Source: an uncultured Pelagibacteraceae bacterium (GTDB taxonomy: Bacteria > Pseudomonadota > Alphaproteobacteria > Pelagibacterales > Pelagibacteraceae). From it: a DNA stretch of 44,260 bases. Of this stretch, positions 1 to 10,079 are shown one piece after another. How positions within the stretch are numbered: position 1 is the first letter of the stretch; every line of letters begins with the position of its first letter. The stretch is from assembly GCA_902560855.1 (NCBI GenBank), contig CACENJ010000007.1:1-44260 (forward strand), written 5' to 3'. The translations under genes and the position numbers were made by a program. Below the pieces are notes generated by a model. It did not search any database. It had not been told where the DNA came from and saw only the letters and a list, made by a program, of their open reading frames with translations.

Positions 1-1
1 A

Positions 2-127
2 TTTGAATCTGACTTTAATGAAGTTTCAATTTTTTACAAAAATAAGAAATACGAAAAACTTCCAAAAATGGAAAAATCACTTTTGGCAGACAAAATTGTA
101 AAAAAAGTCATTTTAAACTTAAACTAA
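2..127 (+). CDS. coaBC: CoaBC C-terminal fragment (phosphopantothenoylcysteine decarboxylase/synthetase)
   Basis: A partial reading frame enters from the left edge and encodes 41 residues before TAA at 125-127. Its tail (FESDFNEVSIF, LPKMEKSLLADKI) resembles the C-terminus of the CoaB domain, in which a nucleotide/metal-binding subdomain ends with a short helix after a conserved LP-x-MSK stretch. The family makes 4-phosphopantetheine, a coenzyme A precursor, in the cytoplasm. Position supports the call: coaBC directly precedes dut in many proteobacteria, and the gap to the dut ATG here is 4 nt. Only the end is visible, so the decarboxylase half cannot be assessed. Confidence 0.7.
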   Translation, partial: FESDFNEVSIFYKNKKYEKLPKMEKSLLADKIVKKVILNLN

Positions 128-131
128 TTCA

Positions 132-569
132 ATGGTAAAAGTTTTAGTTAAAAAGCTTCATTCAAAAGTTCAGCTGCCATCATACAAAACTGAAGGCTCT
201 TCTGGTATGGATTTAATGGCTTTTTTAGAAAATCCAATTAATATTGCTCCCAATACCTCTGCTTTAATTCCAACCGGAATATCTATAGCTATTTCAAACG
301 ATGTTGAAATTCAGATAAGACCTCGTTCGGGGCTTGCAGCAAAATCAAATATTAGTGTTTTAAACACGCCAGGTACAATTGATAGTGATTACAGAGGAGA
401 AATAAAAGTAATTTTATTTAATCATGGTTTAAAAGAATTTATTGTAAACAATAATGACAGAATAGCTCAAATTATTTTAATGCCTGTTTTAAAAATAGAT
501 TTTGAAGAAGTAGATGATTTGCCAAAAACCGTAAGAGGTTCAGGTGGTTTTGGTTCCACTGGGAAATGA
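132..569 (+). CDS. dut: dUTP diphosphatase (dUTPase)
   Basis: A 145-residue trimeric-type dUTPase that hydrolyses dUTP to dUMP and pyrophosphate, keeping uracil out of DNA and feeding thymidylate synthesis. All five family motifs are present in order: SSGMDL (about 23-28), RPRSGLAAK (about 63-71), GTIDSDYRGEI (about 81-91, with the catalytic aspartate region), NDRIAQIIL (about 108-116) and the flexible C-terminal RGSGGFGSTG. Length is normal. The ATG follows the coaBC stop by 4 nt, and its TGA overlaps the next ATG as ATGA at 566-569, so the three genes look like one translationally coupled operon. Confidence 0.97.
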   Translation: MVKVLVKKLHSKVQLPSYKTEGSSGMDLMAFLENPINIAPNTSALIPTGISIAISNDVEIQIRPRSGLAAKSNISVLNTPGTIDSDYRGEIKVILFNHGLKEFIVNNNDRIAQIILMPVLKIDFEEVDDLPKTVRGSGGFGSTGK

Positions 570-1324
570 AAAATAATTTAAATAAAAGTCACATTGAAAG
601 ATATTCAAGACAAATTGTGCTTAAAAATGTTGGAGCTATTGGCCAAATAAAAATAAATAATTCAAAAGTTTTGATTGTTGGTGCTGGTGGATTAGGCTGT
701 CCTATAGCTGATTATTTAAGTAGAGCAGGCGTAGGAACTATCGGTATTGCTGATTTTGATAAAGTTAACCTATCAAATATTCATAGACAAAATTTATACG
801 ATTCAAAAGACATAGGCAAATATAAAGTTGATATTGTAAAAAAAAAAATCAAATTAATAAATCCTTTTACAAAAATAAAAACTTATAAAAAAAAAATTAA
901 TAATAAAAATCTAAATAATATAATTAAGAATTTTGATTTTATTGTTGACGGATCTGATAACTTTAAGACAAAATTTATACTTAACAAATATTCAATTAAA
1001 TATAAAAAAAATTTAATTGTTGGAGCTATTAGCAAGTTTGATGGACATGTTTTTACATTTGATTTTAAAGATAAAAAAACTCCATGTTTAAGATGCTTTT
1101 ATCAAACTGAACCATCTGATGAAATACTAAATTGTGAAACTGAAGGTGTTATGGGTCCTATTGCAGGAATAATTGGAAGTATTCAAGCAAATGAGATTAT
1201 AAAAAAAATTTTAAAAATTGGAAAAGGTCTTAGAAAAAATATTTTAATTATTGATTTACTTACCCTCAACTTTAGGAAAGCAACATTTAAAAAAAAGAAA
1301 AATTGTATATGCAAAAAATACTAA
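566..1324 (+). CDS. moeB: ThiF/MoeB/HesA-family adenylyltransferase
   Basis: A 252-residue E1-like enzyme of the ThiF/MoeB family, which adenylates the C-terminal glycine of a ubiquitin-like sulfur carrier (MoaD or ThiS). The Rossmann nucleotide loop GAGGLGCPIADYLSRAGVG sits near residue 36, followed by DFDKVNLSNIHRQ and the DGSDNF segment with the adenylation aspartate. A CLRC pair is present, but the C-terminal zinc half is CIC rather than the usual CxxC. The rhodanese domain of some homologues is absent. Whether the partner is MoaD or ThiS cannot be told from the sequence, so the symbol is provisional. Its ATG overlaps the dut stop, and its tail overlaps the next gene. Confidence 0.85.
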   Translation: MKNNLNKSHIERYSRQIVLKNVGAIGQIKINNSKVLIVGAGGLGCPIADYLSRAGVGTIGIADFDKVNLSNIHRQNLYDSKDIGKYKVDIVKKKIKLINPFTKIKTYKKKINNKNLNNIIKNFDFIVDGSDNFKTKFILNKYSIKYKKNLIVGAISKFDGHVFTFDFKDKKTPCLRCFYQTEPSDEILNCETEGVMGPIAGIIGSIQANEIIKKILKIGKGLRKNILIIDLLTLNFRKATFKKKKNCICKKY

Positions 1325-1755
1325 TTATAATTTCTATAACAATTTTTTTTTATACAGAATTATTTGCGAAAAATAATTATTTCTTAATGTTAAAAAATGA
1401 TAAAGTTAATGTTAGATATGGTCCTGATATCAACTCTCCAATTAAATATATTTACAAAAAAAAATTTTTACCTGTAAAAGTTATTGATAAAAAAGAAAAT
1501 TTTAGAAGAATAATTGATATAAAAAATAATAGTGGATGGATACATAGATCTCAATTAAGAAAAGGGAAATCATTTATTTTGCTTGAAGATCAATTTTTAT
1601 TTTCAAAACCAACAAAGTACTCAAAACCAATATTAAAAATTACAAAAGGACGCCTTTTGTTAATTAAAAAATGTAAAATTAAATGGTGTAAAGTTAAAAC
1701 AGAAAAATATATTGGATGGTTACAAGCGAATAATGTGTGGGGTAGTGCTAATTAA
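1309..1755 (+). CDS. Exported bacterial SH3-domain protein (SH3_4/DUF1058 type)
   Basis: A protein of 148 residues from ATG 1309, with an N-terminal hydrophobic signal peptide ending around ELFAK. The mature part has the conserved VNVRYGPDINSP segment and SGWIHRSQL, typical of the alphaproteobacterial SH3-like family found beside dut/coaBC genes. A second SH3-like half (GRLLLIKKCKIKWCKVK, then GWLQANNVWG) follows. The likely role is periplasmic peptidoglycan or protein binding; no catalytic residues are seen. An in-frame TTG at 1303 would add two residues, but ATG 1309 places the signal peptide better. The start overlaps the adenylyltransferase end by 16 nt. It converges with katG, with only 3 nt between stops. 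Confidence 0.82.
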   Translation: MQKILIIISITIFFYTELFAKNNYFLMLKNDKVNVRYGPDINSPIKYIYKKKFLPVKVIDKKENFRRIIDIKNNSGWIHRSQLRKGKSFILLEDQFLFSKPTKYSKPILKITKGRLLLIKKCKIKWCKVKTEKYIGWLQANNVWGSAN

Positions 1756-1758
1756 ATT

Positions 1759-3969
<2,211 letters not shown>

Positions 3970-4031
3970 TCATTGTAACAACCTTCCTTTAGGTACTAAT
4001 TTATAATTATAATAAAGTAGTGTCAATATAT

Positions 4032-4048
4032 ATTAGAATTATTCTAAT
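4032..4048 (-). promoter_or_regulatory. Irr box / iron control element (ICE) upstream of katG
   Basis: The sequence ATTAGAA-TTA-TTCTAAT is a perfect 7-bp inverted repeat with a 3-bp spacer. It matches the published alphaproteobacterial Irr box/ICE core TTAGAA-N3-TTCTAA. It sits about 63 bp upstream of the katG start and downstream of the irr stop, where a katG promoter would be expected. Because the adjacent upstream gene encodes Irr, the simplest inference is that Irr controls katG in response to iron or heme. Whether it represses or activates cannot be read from the DNA. Confidence 0.72.
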
Positions 4049-4085
4049 CTATTTTTTTAAATTTTGAAATTTTAAATGTTTAGGA

Positions 4086-4502
4086 TTAGTTATTATTCGC
4101 AATTTTGACTAAAACTTCCACTGATTTAATTTTTTTCCCTGGAATAATTTTTTTTATTTTTATTTTTCCAACGTCGTTATCATGTAAATCTATAAGCTCA
4201 TTAGTACTTTCGTTAAAAAAATGATGGTGGTTTGTAACATTTGTGTCAAAATAATTTTTATCGCTGTTTATTGAAATTTCTTTTAAATAACCTTTATTTT
4301 TAAAAGCGTGAATAGTATTATAGACTGTAGCTAGAGATATTCTTTCATTAAAACTATTTTTTAAAATATTATTTAATTTGTTAATTGTAAAATGAAAGGT
4401 GTCTTTTCGATCAAATAACAATTTACATATTGTTATTCTCTGCTTAGTTGGTCTTAAACCTGAAGTCCTTAATTTTTCAACAAATTGGTCGTTATTATTC
4501 AT
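4086..4502 (-). CDS. irr: Iron response regulator Irr (Fur family)
   Basis: A 138-residue Fur-family repressor/activator. The winged-helix half has LRPTKQRITICKLLF and SLATVYNTIHAFKNKGYLKEI. The dimerisation half has YFDTNVTNHHHFF, the HHH heme/metal-binding signature that distinguishes Irr from Fur and Mur. The N-terminal heme regulatory motif of Bradyrhizobium Irr is absent, as in most alphaproteobacteria. In known species Irr senses heme status and controls iron and heme genes through ICE sites. The gene diverges from fabA, a gene order (irr next to fabA-fabB-fabI) common in alphaproteobacteria. It lies directly upstream of katG. Confidence 0.88.
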   Translation of the reverse strand: MNNNDQFVEKLRTSGLRPTKQRITICKLLFDRKDTFHFTINKLNNILKNSFNERISLATVYNTIHAFKNKGYLKEISINSDKNYFDTNVTNHHHFFNESTNELIDLHDNDVGKIKIKKIIPGKKIKSVEVLVKIANNN

Positions 4503-4569
4503 TTTTTTGCCTAATTTATAACTATTCTAGACAAATTGTATATAATAATCATGCTATATAAAGTAATAA

Positions 4570-5085
4570 ATGCCTAAATTTATGAATAAAAAGTCATCTT
4601 ATAAATACGAAGAATTAATTGATTGTGGAAATGGTAAACTTTTTGGTCCAGGAAATGCAAAGTTACCTCTTCCACCCATGTTGATGTTTGACAGAATATC
4701 AGAAATTAGTGAAAATAAAGGAACATATAAAAAAGGATTAATTAAAGCCGAACTAGACATTAAAGAGAGCATGTGGTTTTTTGAGTGTCATTTTAAAGAA
4801 GATTCGGTTATGCCAGGTTGTTTAGGATTAGATGCAATGTGGCAACTAGTTGGTTTTTATTTAGGTTGGCTTGGAAATCCTGGAAAAGGTAGGGCATTAG
4901 GCGTTAATACTGTAAAGTTTACTGGAGAAGTATTAAAAAATGTTAAATTGGCTACTTACGAAATTGATATGAAAAGAATTTTGATAAAAGAAGGAACTAC
5001 AGTAGGTTTAGCAAATGGTATCCTTAAAGCTGATGGAAAAAAAATATATTCAGCCGAGAATTTAAAAGTAGGGTTATTTAAATAA
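4570..5085 (+). CDS. fabA: 3-hydroxydecanoyl-ACP dehydratase/isomerase FabA
   Basis: A 171-residue hot-dog-fold enzyme that dehydrates 3-hydroxyacyl-ACP and isomerises trans-2- to cis-3-decenoyl-ACP, the branch point for unsaturated fatty acids. The catalytic pair is visible: H74 in [14 protein letters not shown] and D88 in [13 protein letters not shown], with the same 14-residue spacing as in E. coli (H70/D84). Length is normal. ATG 4570 is used; a second ATG at 4582 is possible. The stop overlaps the fabB ATG by one base (TAATG), so translation is probably coupled. It diverges from irr across a 67-bp gap. Confidence 0.96.
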   Translation: MPKFMNKKSSYKYEELIDCGNGKLFGPGNAKLPLPPMLMFDRISEISENKGTYKKGLIKAELDIKESMWFFECHFKEDSVMPGCLGLDAMWQLVGFYLGWLGNPGKGRALGVNTVKFTGEVLKNVKLATYEIDMKRILIKEGTTVGLANGILKADGKKIYSAENLKVGLFK

Positions 5086-6296
5086 TGAAAAGAGTTGTTG
5101 TAACAGGTATCGGAATTGTTTCTTGTCTAGGAAATAATCAAGAAGAGGTTTATCAAGCTTTAATAAATTCAAAATCAGGAATCACATTTTCTGAAGAATA
5201 TAAAGAATATAATTTAAAAAGCAATATTCATGGGAAACCAAAAATTAAACTTGAAGATCATGTTGACAGAAAATTTATAAGATTTATGGGTCCAGGCTCC
5301 GCATATAATTATATTTCTATGTCTGAAGCTGTTAAAGATTCAGGATTAGAGGAAAAAGAGGTAAGTAATGTTTTAACAGGTATGATCATGGGTTCTGGTG
5401 GACCTTCAATTGAAAACGTTATTTTAGCTGCAGACAAAACAAGAGAAAAAAGTCCAAAAAAAATGGGACCATTTGTTGTTCCAAGAACTATGTCAAGTAC
5501 TGCATCAGCAACCCTAGCTGTTCCTTTTAAAATAAAAGGAGTAAACTATACTATCAGTTCAGCATGTGCTACTAGCGGACATTGTATTGGAAATGCCATG
5601 GAACTAATACAACTAGGAAAACAAAAAATAATTTTTGCTGGTGGTAGTGATGAAGTTCATTTTGCATTAACAGCTATGTTTGATGCAATGACAGCTTTAT
5701 CATCCAAATATAATGATACTCCAGAAAAAGCTTCTAGGCCTTATGATAAAACAAGAGATGGTTTTGTAATATCTGGAGGAGGAGGTGTTTTAGTTCTTGA
5801 AGAATATGATCATGCTAAAGCAAGGGGTGCAAAAATTTATGCAGAATTAACAGGTTATGGAGCTACTTCCGATGGTTATGATATGGTGGCACCTTCTGGA
5901 GAAGGTGCAGTTAGATGCATGCAATTGGCATTAAATACAAGCAAAAATAAAATCGACTACATAAATACGCATGGAACTTCAACACCAGTGGGGGATATCA
6001 CTGAACTAAAAGCTGTAGGAGAAGTATTTAAAGATTCAATTCCTAAAATAAGTTCTACAAAATCACTTTCTGGTCATTCTTTGGGGGCTACTTCTGCTCA
6101 TGAAGCTATCTATAGCTTAATCATGATGAAAAATAATTTTATTTCTGCTTCTGCAAATATAATGGATATGGATGATGAAGCAAAAAAATATCCTATAGTT
6201 ACAAAAGTTGAAAAAGATGTAAATTTAAATGCAATAATGTCTAATAGTTTTGGTTTTGGTGGGACTAATGCAACTTTAGTTTTTGAAAAGGTCTAA
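5085..6296 (+). CDS. fabB: 3-oxoacyl-ACP synthase I FabB
   Basis: A 403-residue ketoacyl-ACP synthase that elongates acyl-ACP with malonyl-ACP and is needed to extend the cis-unsaturated product of FabA. The Cys-His-His triad is present: C161 in [15 protein letters not shown]296 in [11 protein letters not shown] and H331 in [13 protein letters not shown], within two residues of E. coli numbering. The C-terminal [14 protein letters not shown] motif is intact. It is second in the fabA-fabB-fabI operon, overlapping fabA by 1 nt and followed by fabI after 3 nt. Confidence 0.96.
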   Translation: MKRVVVTGIGIVSCLGNNQEEVYQALINSKSGITFSEEYKEYNLKSNIHGKPKIKLEDHVDRKFIRFMGPGSAYNYISMSEAVKDSGLEEKEVSNVLTGMIMGSGGPSIENVILAADKTREKSPKKMGPFVVPRTMSSTASATLAVPFKIKGVNYTISSACATSGHCIGNAMELIQLGKQKIIFAGGSDEVHFALTAMFDAMTALSSKYNDTPEKASRPYDKTRDGFVISGGGGVLVLEEYDHAKARGAKIYAELTGYGATSDGYDMVAPSGEGAVRCMQLALNTSKNKIDYINTHGTSTPVGDITELKAVGEVFKDSIPKISSTKSLSGHSLGATSAHEAIYSLIMMKNNFISASANIMDMDDEAKKYPIVTKVEKDVNLNAIMSNSFGFGGTNATLVFEKV

Positions 6297-6299
6297 TTT

Positions 6300-7085
6300 A
6301 TGGGCTTAATGAAGGGTAAAAAAGGATTGATAATGGGGGTGGCTAACGAAAGGTCTATTGCCTGGGGAATATCTCAAAAATTAGCAGAAGCTGAAGCGGA
6401 ATTAGCATTTACTTATCTTGGTGATGCGCTTAAGAAAAGAGTTATTCCTTTAGCAGAAAAATTAAATTCAAATATAACATTTAGCTGTGATGTGGAAAAA
6501 AAAGAAGAAGTAATAAAACTTTTTGAAGATATAAAATCAAAATGGGGTCAAATTGATTTTGTTGTTCATGCAGTTGCATTTTCAGATAAATCAGAATTAT
6601 CAGGAGAATATTTAAATACAACAAGAGAAAATTTTTTAAGAAGTATGTTAATTTCATGCTTTTCATTTACTGAAGTTGCAAAAGAAGCTTCTAAAATAAT
6701 GAATAAAGGTGGAAGTATGCTTACTTTAACTTATGAGTCTAATAAGGCTATTCCAAATTATAATGTAATGGGTGTTTGTAAATCTGCGCTAGAAGCAAGT
6801 GTTAAATACCTAGCAAGAGATCTGGGAACAAAAGGAATTAGAGTAAACGCAATTAGTGCAGGACCTATCAAAACTCTTGCGGCTTCTGCTATTGGAGATG
6901 CAAAATTTCTTTATAAGTGGAATGAGGACCATTCTTTTTTAAAAAGAAACGTAGATATTCATGATGTTGGAAATTCAGCTTTGTATTTATTAAGTGATCT
7001 TGGAGGTGGTGTTACTGGCGAAATTCACTATGTAGATGCTGGATATAATAAAGTAGGGATGCCTGATCCAAAAAACATAACTTAA
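6300..7085 (+). CDS. fabI: Enoyl-ACP reductase FabI
   Basis: A 261-residue short-chain dehydrogenase-like enoyl-ACP reductase that performs the last step of each fatty acid elongation cycle with NAD(P)H. The N-terminus has the FabI cofactor signature GLIMGVANERSIAWGI. The catalytic Tyr-x6-Lys is Y154/K161 in NYNVMGVCKSALE, and the second family tyrosine is Y145. NAISAGPIKTLAASAI marks the substrate loop. ATG 6300 is 3 nt after the fabB stop; an in-frame ATG at 6309 is also possible. It ends the fab operon and is followed by two very small ORFs. Confidence 0.96.
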   Translation: MGLMKGKKGLIMGVANERSIAWGISQKLAEAEAELAFTYLGDALKKRVIPLAEKLNSNITFSCDVEKKEEVIKLFEDIKSKWGQIDFVVHAVAFSDKSELSGEYLNTTRENFLRSMLISCFSFTEVAKEASKIMNKGGSMLTLTYESNKAIPNYNVMGVCKSALEASVKYLARDLGTKGIRVNAISAGPIKTLAASAIGDAKFLYKWNEDHSFLKRNVDIHDVGNSALYLLSDLGGGVTGEIHYVDAGYNKVGMPDPKNIT

Positions 7086-7089
7086 TTTT

Positions 7090-7203
7090 ATGTCTAAAAG
7101 ATATAGTGGTAAATCTTTTAAAGACTCAACTGTAATGAAAAAAGCAAAACTTTCCTTTAAGGAAAAGAGAAAACTAAAAAGAGAAAAAAAAAAGAGAAAG
7201 TAA
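7090..7203 (+). CDS. Small, highly basic hypothetical protein (37 aa)
   Basis: A short ORF begins at ATG 7090, 4 nt after the fabI stop, and ends at TAA 7201-7203. The product is 37 residues, about half of them lysine or arginine, with a C-terminal run KREKKKRK. There is no membrane segment. Such a composition is compatible with RNA or ribosome binding, but no family is recognised. Support for a real gene is tight operon spacing after fabI and a TAATG overlap with the next small ORF. In such AT-rich DNA, chance lysine-rich ORFs are a risk. Confidence 0.4.
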   Translation: MSKRYSGKSFKDSTVMKKAKLSFKEKRKLKREKKKRK

Positions 7204-7352
7204 TGTTGATATTAGTTTGGTTTGTAGTTTGTATTCTATTTTATTTCGTTCAATTGCTTTTGGGAAATTCAGGTCATGCACTTGAGATATTCGCTGTCTT
7301 AAGTGCAATAGCCATCTTCCTAATTAGTAAAATCAGACACAAAATTAAATAA
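7203..7352 (+). CDS. Small hypothetical membrane protein (49 aa)
   Basis: ATG at 7203 overlaps the TAA of the preceding small ORF by one base. The 49-residue product has two hydrophobic segments (about 1-20, LILVWFVVCILFYFVQLLL, and about 28-42, EIFAVLSAIAIFLI) separated by a short loop GNSGHA, and a basic tail KIRHKIK. This is a plausible two-pass inner-membrane miniprotein. No family is recognised. The translational coupling and the hydrophobic/basic layout argue that it is real; the function is unknown. It converges with pnp. Confidence 0.5.
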   Translation: MLILVWFVVCILFYFVQLLLGNSGHALEIFAVLSAIAIFLISKIRHKIK

Positions 7353-7376
7353 TCGTACTTAGATTCACTTTCATAT

Positions 7377-9449
7377 TTACGCAACAGCTTGTTTGATAGA
7401 TAGTTTAACTTTACCTCTATCAAAACCAATAACTTTGACTTTTACCTCGTCGCCTTCTTTGACAACATCAGTTACTTTAGCAACTCTTTTGTTAGCTAGT
7501 TCTGATATATGAACAAGACCATCTTGTTTTCCAAGAAAATTAACAAATGCTCCAAATTCCATAATCTTTATAACTTTTCCATTATATATTTTGTTCATTT
7601 CAGCTTTTGCAGTAAGATCTTTAATAATTTGAAGAGCTATGTTTCTAGATTCTTCGTCTGGTGCAGCTACTGTTACTACTCCTTCGTCATTTACATCTAC
7701 TTTTGCTCCTGATTTTTCTACTATTTCTCTAATTGTGGCTCCACCTTTTCCAATGACAGTCGCAATATCCTTTTTATCTACAGTTATTTTTTCCATTTTT
7801 GGAGTATGTTTAGAAACATCAGATCTAGACTTGTCTAAAGCCTTATTCATTTCACTTAATATGTGAATTCTGCCATCTTTAGCTTGTTTCAAAGCTTTTT
7901 CCATTATTTCAAATGTAATTCCTGTTATTTTTATATCCATTTGTAATGAAGTAATACCATCTTTTGTTCCGGCAACCTTAAAATCCATATCTCCTAAATG
8001 ATCTTCATCACCTAAAATATCTGAGAGAACACTAAAATCATTTCCTTCTTTAATTAAGCCCATCGCTATTCCAGCTACAGGAGTTTTCATCGGAACACCT
8101 GCGTCCATTAAAGACAGAGAAGTACCACATACTGTTGCCATAGATGATGAACCATTTGATTCTGTTATTTCAGAGACAATTCTAAAAGTATAAGGAAAGC
8201 TCTCTTTTGATGGTAATGAAGATTTTATTGCTCTCCAGGCTAATTTTCCATGTCCTATCTCTCTTCTGCCTGTTCCTATTCTCCCGGTTTCTCCAACCGA
8301 AAATGGAGGAAAATTATAGTGAAGCATAAATCTTTCTCTAACTAATCCATCTAATGTTTCAATTCTTTGTTCATCATCTGAAGTTCCAAGAGTTGTGGTA
8401 ACGATTGCTTGTGTTTCTCCTCTAGTAAAAAGTGCAGATCCATGTGTTCTAGGTAAAATGCCAACTTCACACATTATTGGCCTTACATCTGATAGGCCTC
8501 TTCCATCAATACGATTTTTATTTTTTAATATATTAGTTCTTACAATTCTTTTTTCTAAATTTTTTAGCTCATAATTAACATCAAGTTCTGAGATATTTTC
8601 ATCTTCTTCATATAATTTTTTTGCTTTTTCTGTTATTTTAGAAATTAGATCTGTTCTTTCTTTTTTATCTTTAATTGAAAAAGCTTTTTCTAGTTCTTTA
8701 GAAAATTCTTTTTCTAACTTTTTCTTAACTTCTGAAAGATCTTTTTTTTCAATTTCCCATGCAGGTTTTCTACAATCTTTTGCAAGTTCCTTTATTGCTT
8801 TAATTATTGGAATGAAATTTTCATGTCCAAATTTTACAGCATCTAGCATTTCTTTTTCAGTTAATCCATTGGCTTCTGATTCAACCATTAAAACTGCATC
8901 TTCGGTTCCAGCTACAACAAGGTCTAATTTAGATTTTTCTAATTCTGCTTTTGAAGGATTAAGAACATATTTTCCATCAATAAATCCAACTCTAGATGCA
9001 CCTACTGGTCCTAAAAATGGCATCCCAGAAATAGCAAGAGCTGCTGAAGAAGCTATGATTGACAAAACATCAGCTTCATTTTCTTTGTCATAAGAAATTA
9101 CGGTTGGTAACAATTGGACCTCATTCCTAAATTCATCAGGAAACAAAGGTCTAATAGGCCTGTCAATTAATCTTGAGATTAAAGTTTCGCTTTCTGTGGG
9201 TCTTGCTTCTCTTTTAAAATAACCACCGGGAATTTTTCCTGCAGCATAATATTTTTCCTGATAATTTACCGATAAAGGAAAGTAATCTATATCTGGATTA
9301 ACTTTTTTTGCACCAACAGCAGTTGCAATTACCACTGTTTCTCCACACTGAGCAATTATTGCTCCATCCGCCTGTCTTGCTATTTTACCAGTCTCCAAGG
9401 TTATTTTTTTTTGACCTACTTCTATTTCTTTTTTAAATATTTTAAACAT
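7377..9449 (-). CDS. pnp: Polyribonucleotide nucleotidyltransferase (PNPase)
   Basis: A 690-residue phosphorolytic 3-to-5 exoribonuclease, a core RNA-decay enzyme and degradosome component. The order is the family standard: first RNase PH domain, helical linker, second catalytic RNase PH domain ([38 protein letters not shown]), then a KH domain with the GKGG loop ([12 protein letters not shown], near 560) and an S1 domain ([14 protein letters not shown]). It is slightly shorter than the usual 700-710 residues. It is the last gene of the nusA-infB-rbfA-rpsO-pnp operon and begins directly after the rpsO stop. Confidence 0.97.
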   Translation of the reverse strand: MFKIFKKEIEVGQKKITLETGKIARQADGAIIAQCGETVVIATAVGAKKVNPDIDYFPLSVNYQEKYYAAGKIPGGYFKREARPTESETLISRLIDRPIRPLFPDEFRNEVQLLPTVISYDKENEADVLSIIASSAALAISGMPFLGPVGASRVGFIDGKYVLNPSKAELEKSKLDLVVAGTEDAVLMVESEANGLTEKEMLDAVKFGHENFIPIIKAIKELAKDCRKPAWEIEKKDLSEVKKKLEKEFSKELEKAFSIKDKKERTDLISKITEKAKKLYEEDENISELDVNYELKNLEKRIVRTNILKNKNRIDGRGLSDVRPIMCEVGILPRTHGSALFTRGETQAIVTTTLGTSDDEQRIETLDGLVRERFMLHYNFPPFSVGETGRIGTGRREIGHGKLAWRAIKSSLPSKESFPYTFRIVSEITESNGSSSMATVCGTSLSLMDAGVPMKTPVAGIAMGLIKEGNDFSVLSDILGDEDHLGDMDFKVAGTKDGITSLQMDIKITGITFEIMEKALKQAKDGRIHILSEMNKALDKSRSDVSKHTPKMEKITVDKKDIATVIGKGGATIREIVEKSGAKVDVNDEGVVTVAAPDEESRNIALQIIKDLTAKAEMNKIYNGKVIKIMEFGAFVNFLGKQDGLVHISELANKRVAKVTDVVKEGDEVKVKVIGFDRGKVKLSIKQAVA

Positions 9450-9698
9450 TTATTTCCTTATATTTAGTTTGCTAATTACATTTTTATATGAATCTATTTT
9501 GTTTTTTTTTAAATAATTCAATAACTTTTTTCTTCTATTTACAGCCTTCAATAAACCAACAGAAGAATGTCTATCTTTTTTATTTTTGTTAATATGTTTA
9601 GACAAATTTTCAATTTTTTCTGTCAATAGACCTATTTGAACTTCAGAAGACCCTGTGTCTTTTTCATTTATTGCAAGTTCTTTTATTTTTTTATTCAT
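9450..9698 (-). CDS. rpsO: 30S ribosomal protein S15
   Basis: An 82-residue S15 that binds 16S rRNA early in 30S assembly. It carries the diagnostic DTGSSEVQIGLLTEKI segment, a KKDRHSSVGLLKAVNRRKKLLNYL stretch and a C-terminal basic tail. It is about seven residues shorter at the N-terminus than E. coli S15 (89 residues). An AGGA ribosome-binding site upstream of ATG 9698 supports this start. It sits immediately before pnp, the conserved rpsO-pnp order; truB, often found just upstream, is missing. Confidence 0.96.
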   Translation of the reverse strand: MNKKIKELAINEKDTGSSEVQIGLLTEKIENLSKHINKNKKDRHSSVGLLKAVNRRKKLLNYLKKNKIDSYKNVISKLNIRK

Positions 9699-9707
9699 TA
9701 TATTTTC

Positions 9708-10079
9708 CTATTTATTTGTTTGTTTTATTAATTTTTCAATTTTTTCTGCATATTCAAATGACTCATCTTTTGCAAAAAGAATTTTGGGCAAAAATTTTAT
9801 AGTTATTTTTTTTGACAAAACTTTTCTTATTAAAAAAGAAAATTCTTTTAATATGTTTACAGTTTCATCGGCATTTTCTCCTCCTAAAGGTAAAACAAAT
9901 GCTTTTGCTACCTTAAGATCTTGACTCATTTTTACTTCAGTTACTGTAATTCTATTTGTTTCTAAATTTGGCACTTTTGCTTCATTTCTTAAAAAAATCA
10001 TCCCTAAAGATTGCTTAATCATTTCACCAACTCGAAGTTGTCTTTGAGTAACTGGTTTTCCCATTCTATTTGATATCAT
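9708..10079 (-). CDS. rbfA: Ribosome-binding factor A
   Basis: A 123-residue KH-fold factor that binds the 30S subunit and helps 16S rRNA 5-prime end maturation. The N-terminus has the family pattern RQLRVGEMIKQSLGMI. The centre has ITVTEVKMSQDLKVAKAFV, matching the RbfA VTVTxVxxSxDLxxAxVYV core, and the C-terminus KLPKILF-like segment (KFLPKILFAKDESFEYAEKI) is present. The ATG overlaps the infB stop (ATGA, 10076-10079), indicating coupling. Confidence 0.95.
   Translation of the reverse strand: MISNRMGKPVTQRQLRVGEMIKQSLGMIFLRNEAKVPNLETNRITVTEVKMSQDLKVAKAFVLPLGGENADETVNILKEFSFLIRKVLSKKITIKFLPKILFAKDESFEYAEKIEKLIKQTNK

Noticed and set aside
4503-4569. Possible Irr box between irr and fabA (TTCTAGA).
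   Set aside because: Only one half-site is visible, in the wrong arrangement for TTAGAA-N3-TTCTAA; irr autoregulation cannot be supported from it.
8812-9093. Open frame on the plus strand inside pnp (and similar antisense frames inside infB, metK, dnaK, maeB).
   Set aside because: These are antisense shadows of strongly conserved genes, with no ribosome-binding site and no recognisable protein.
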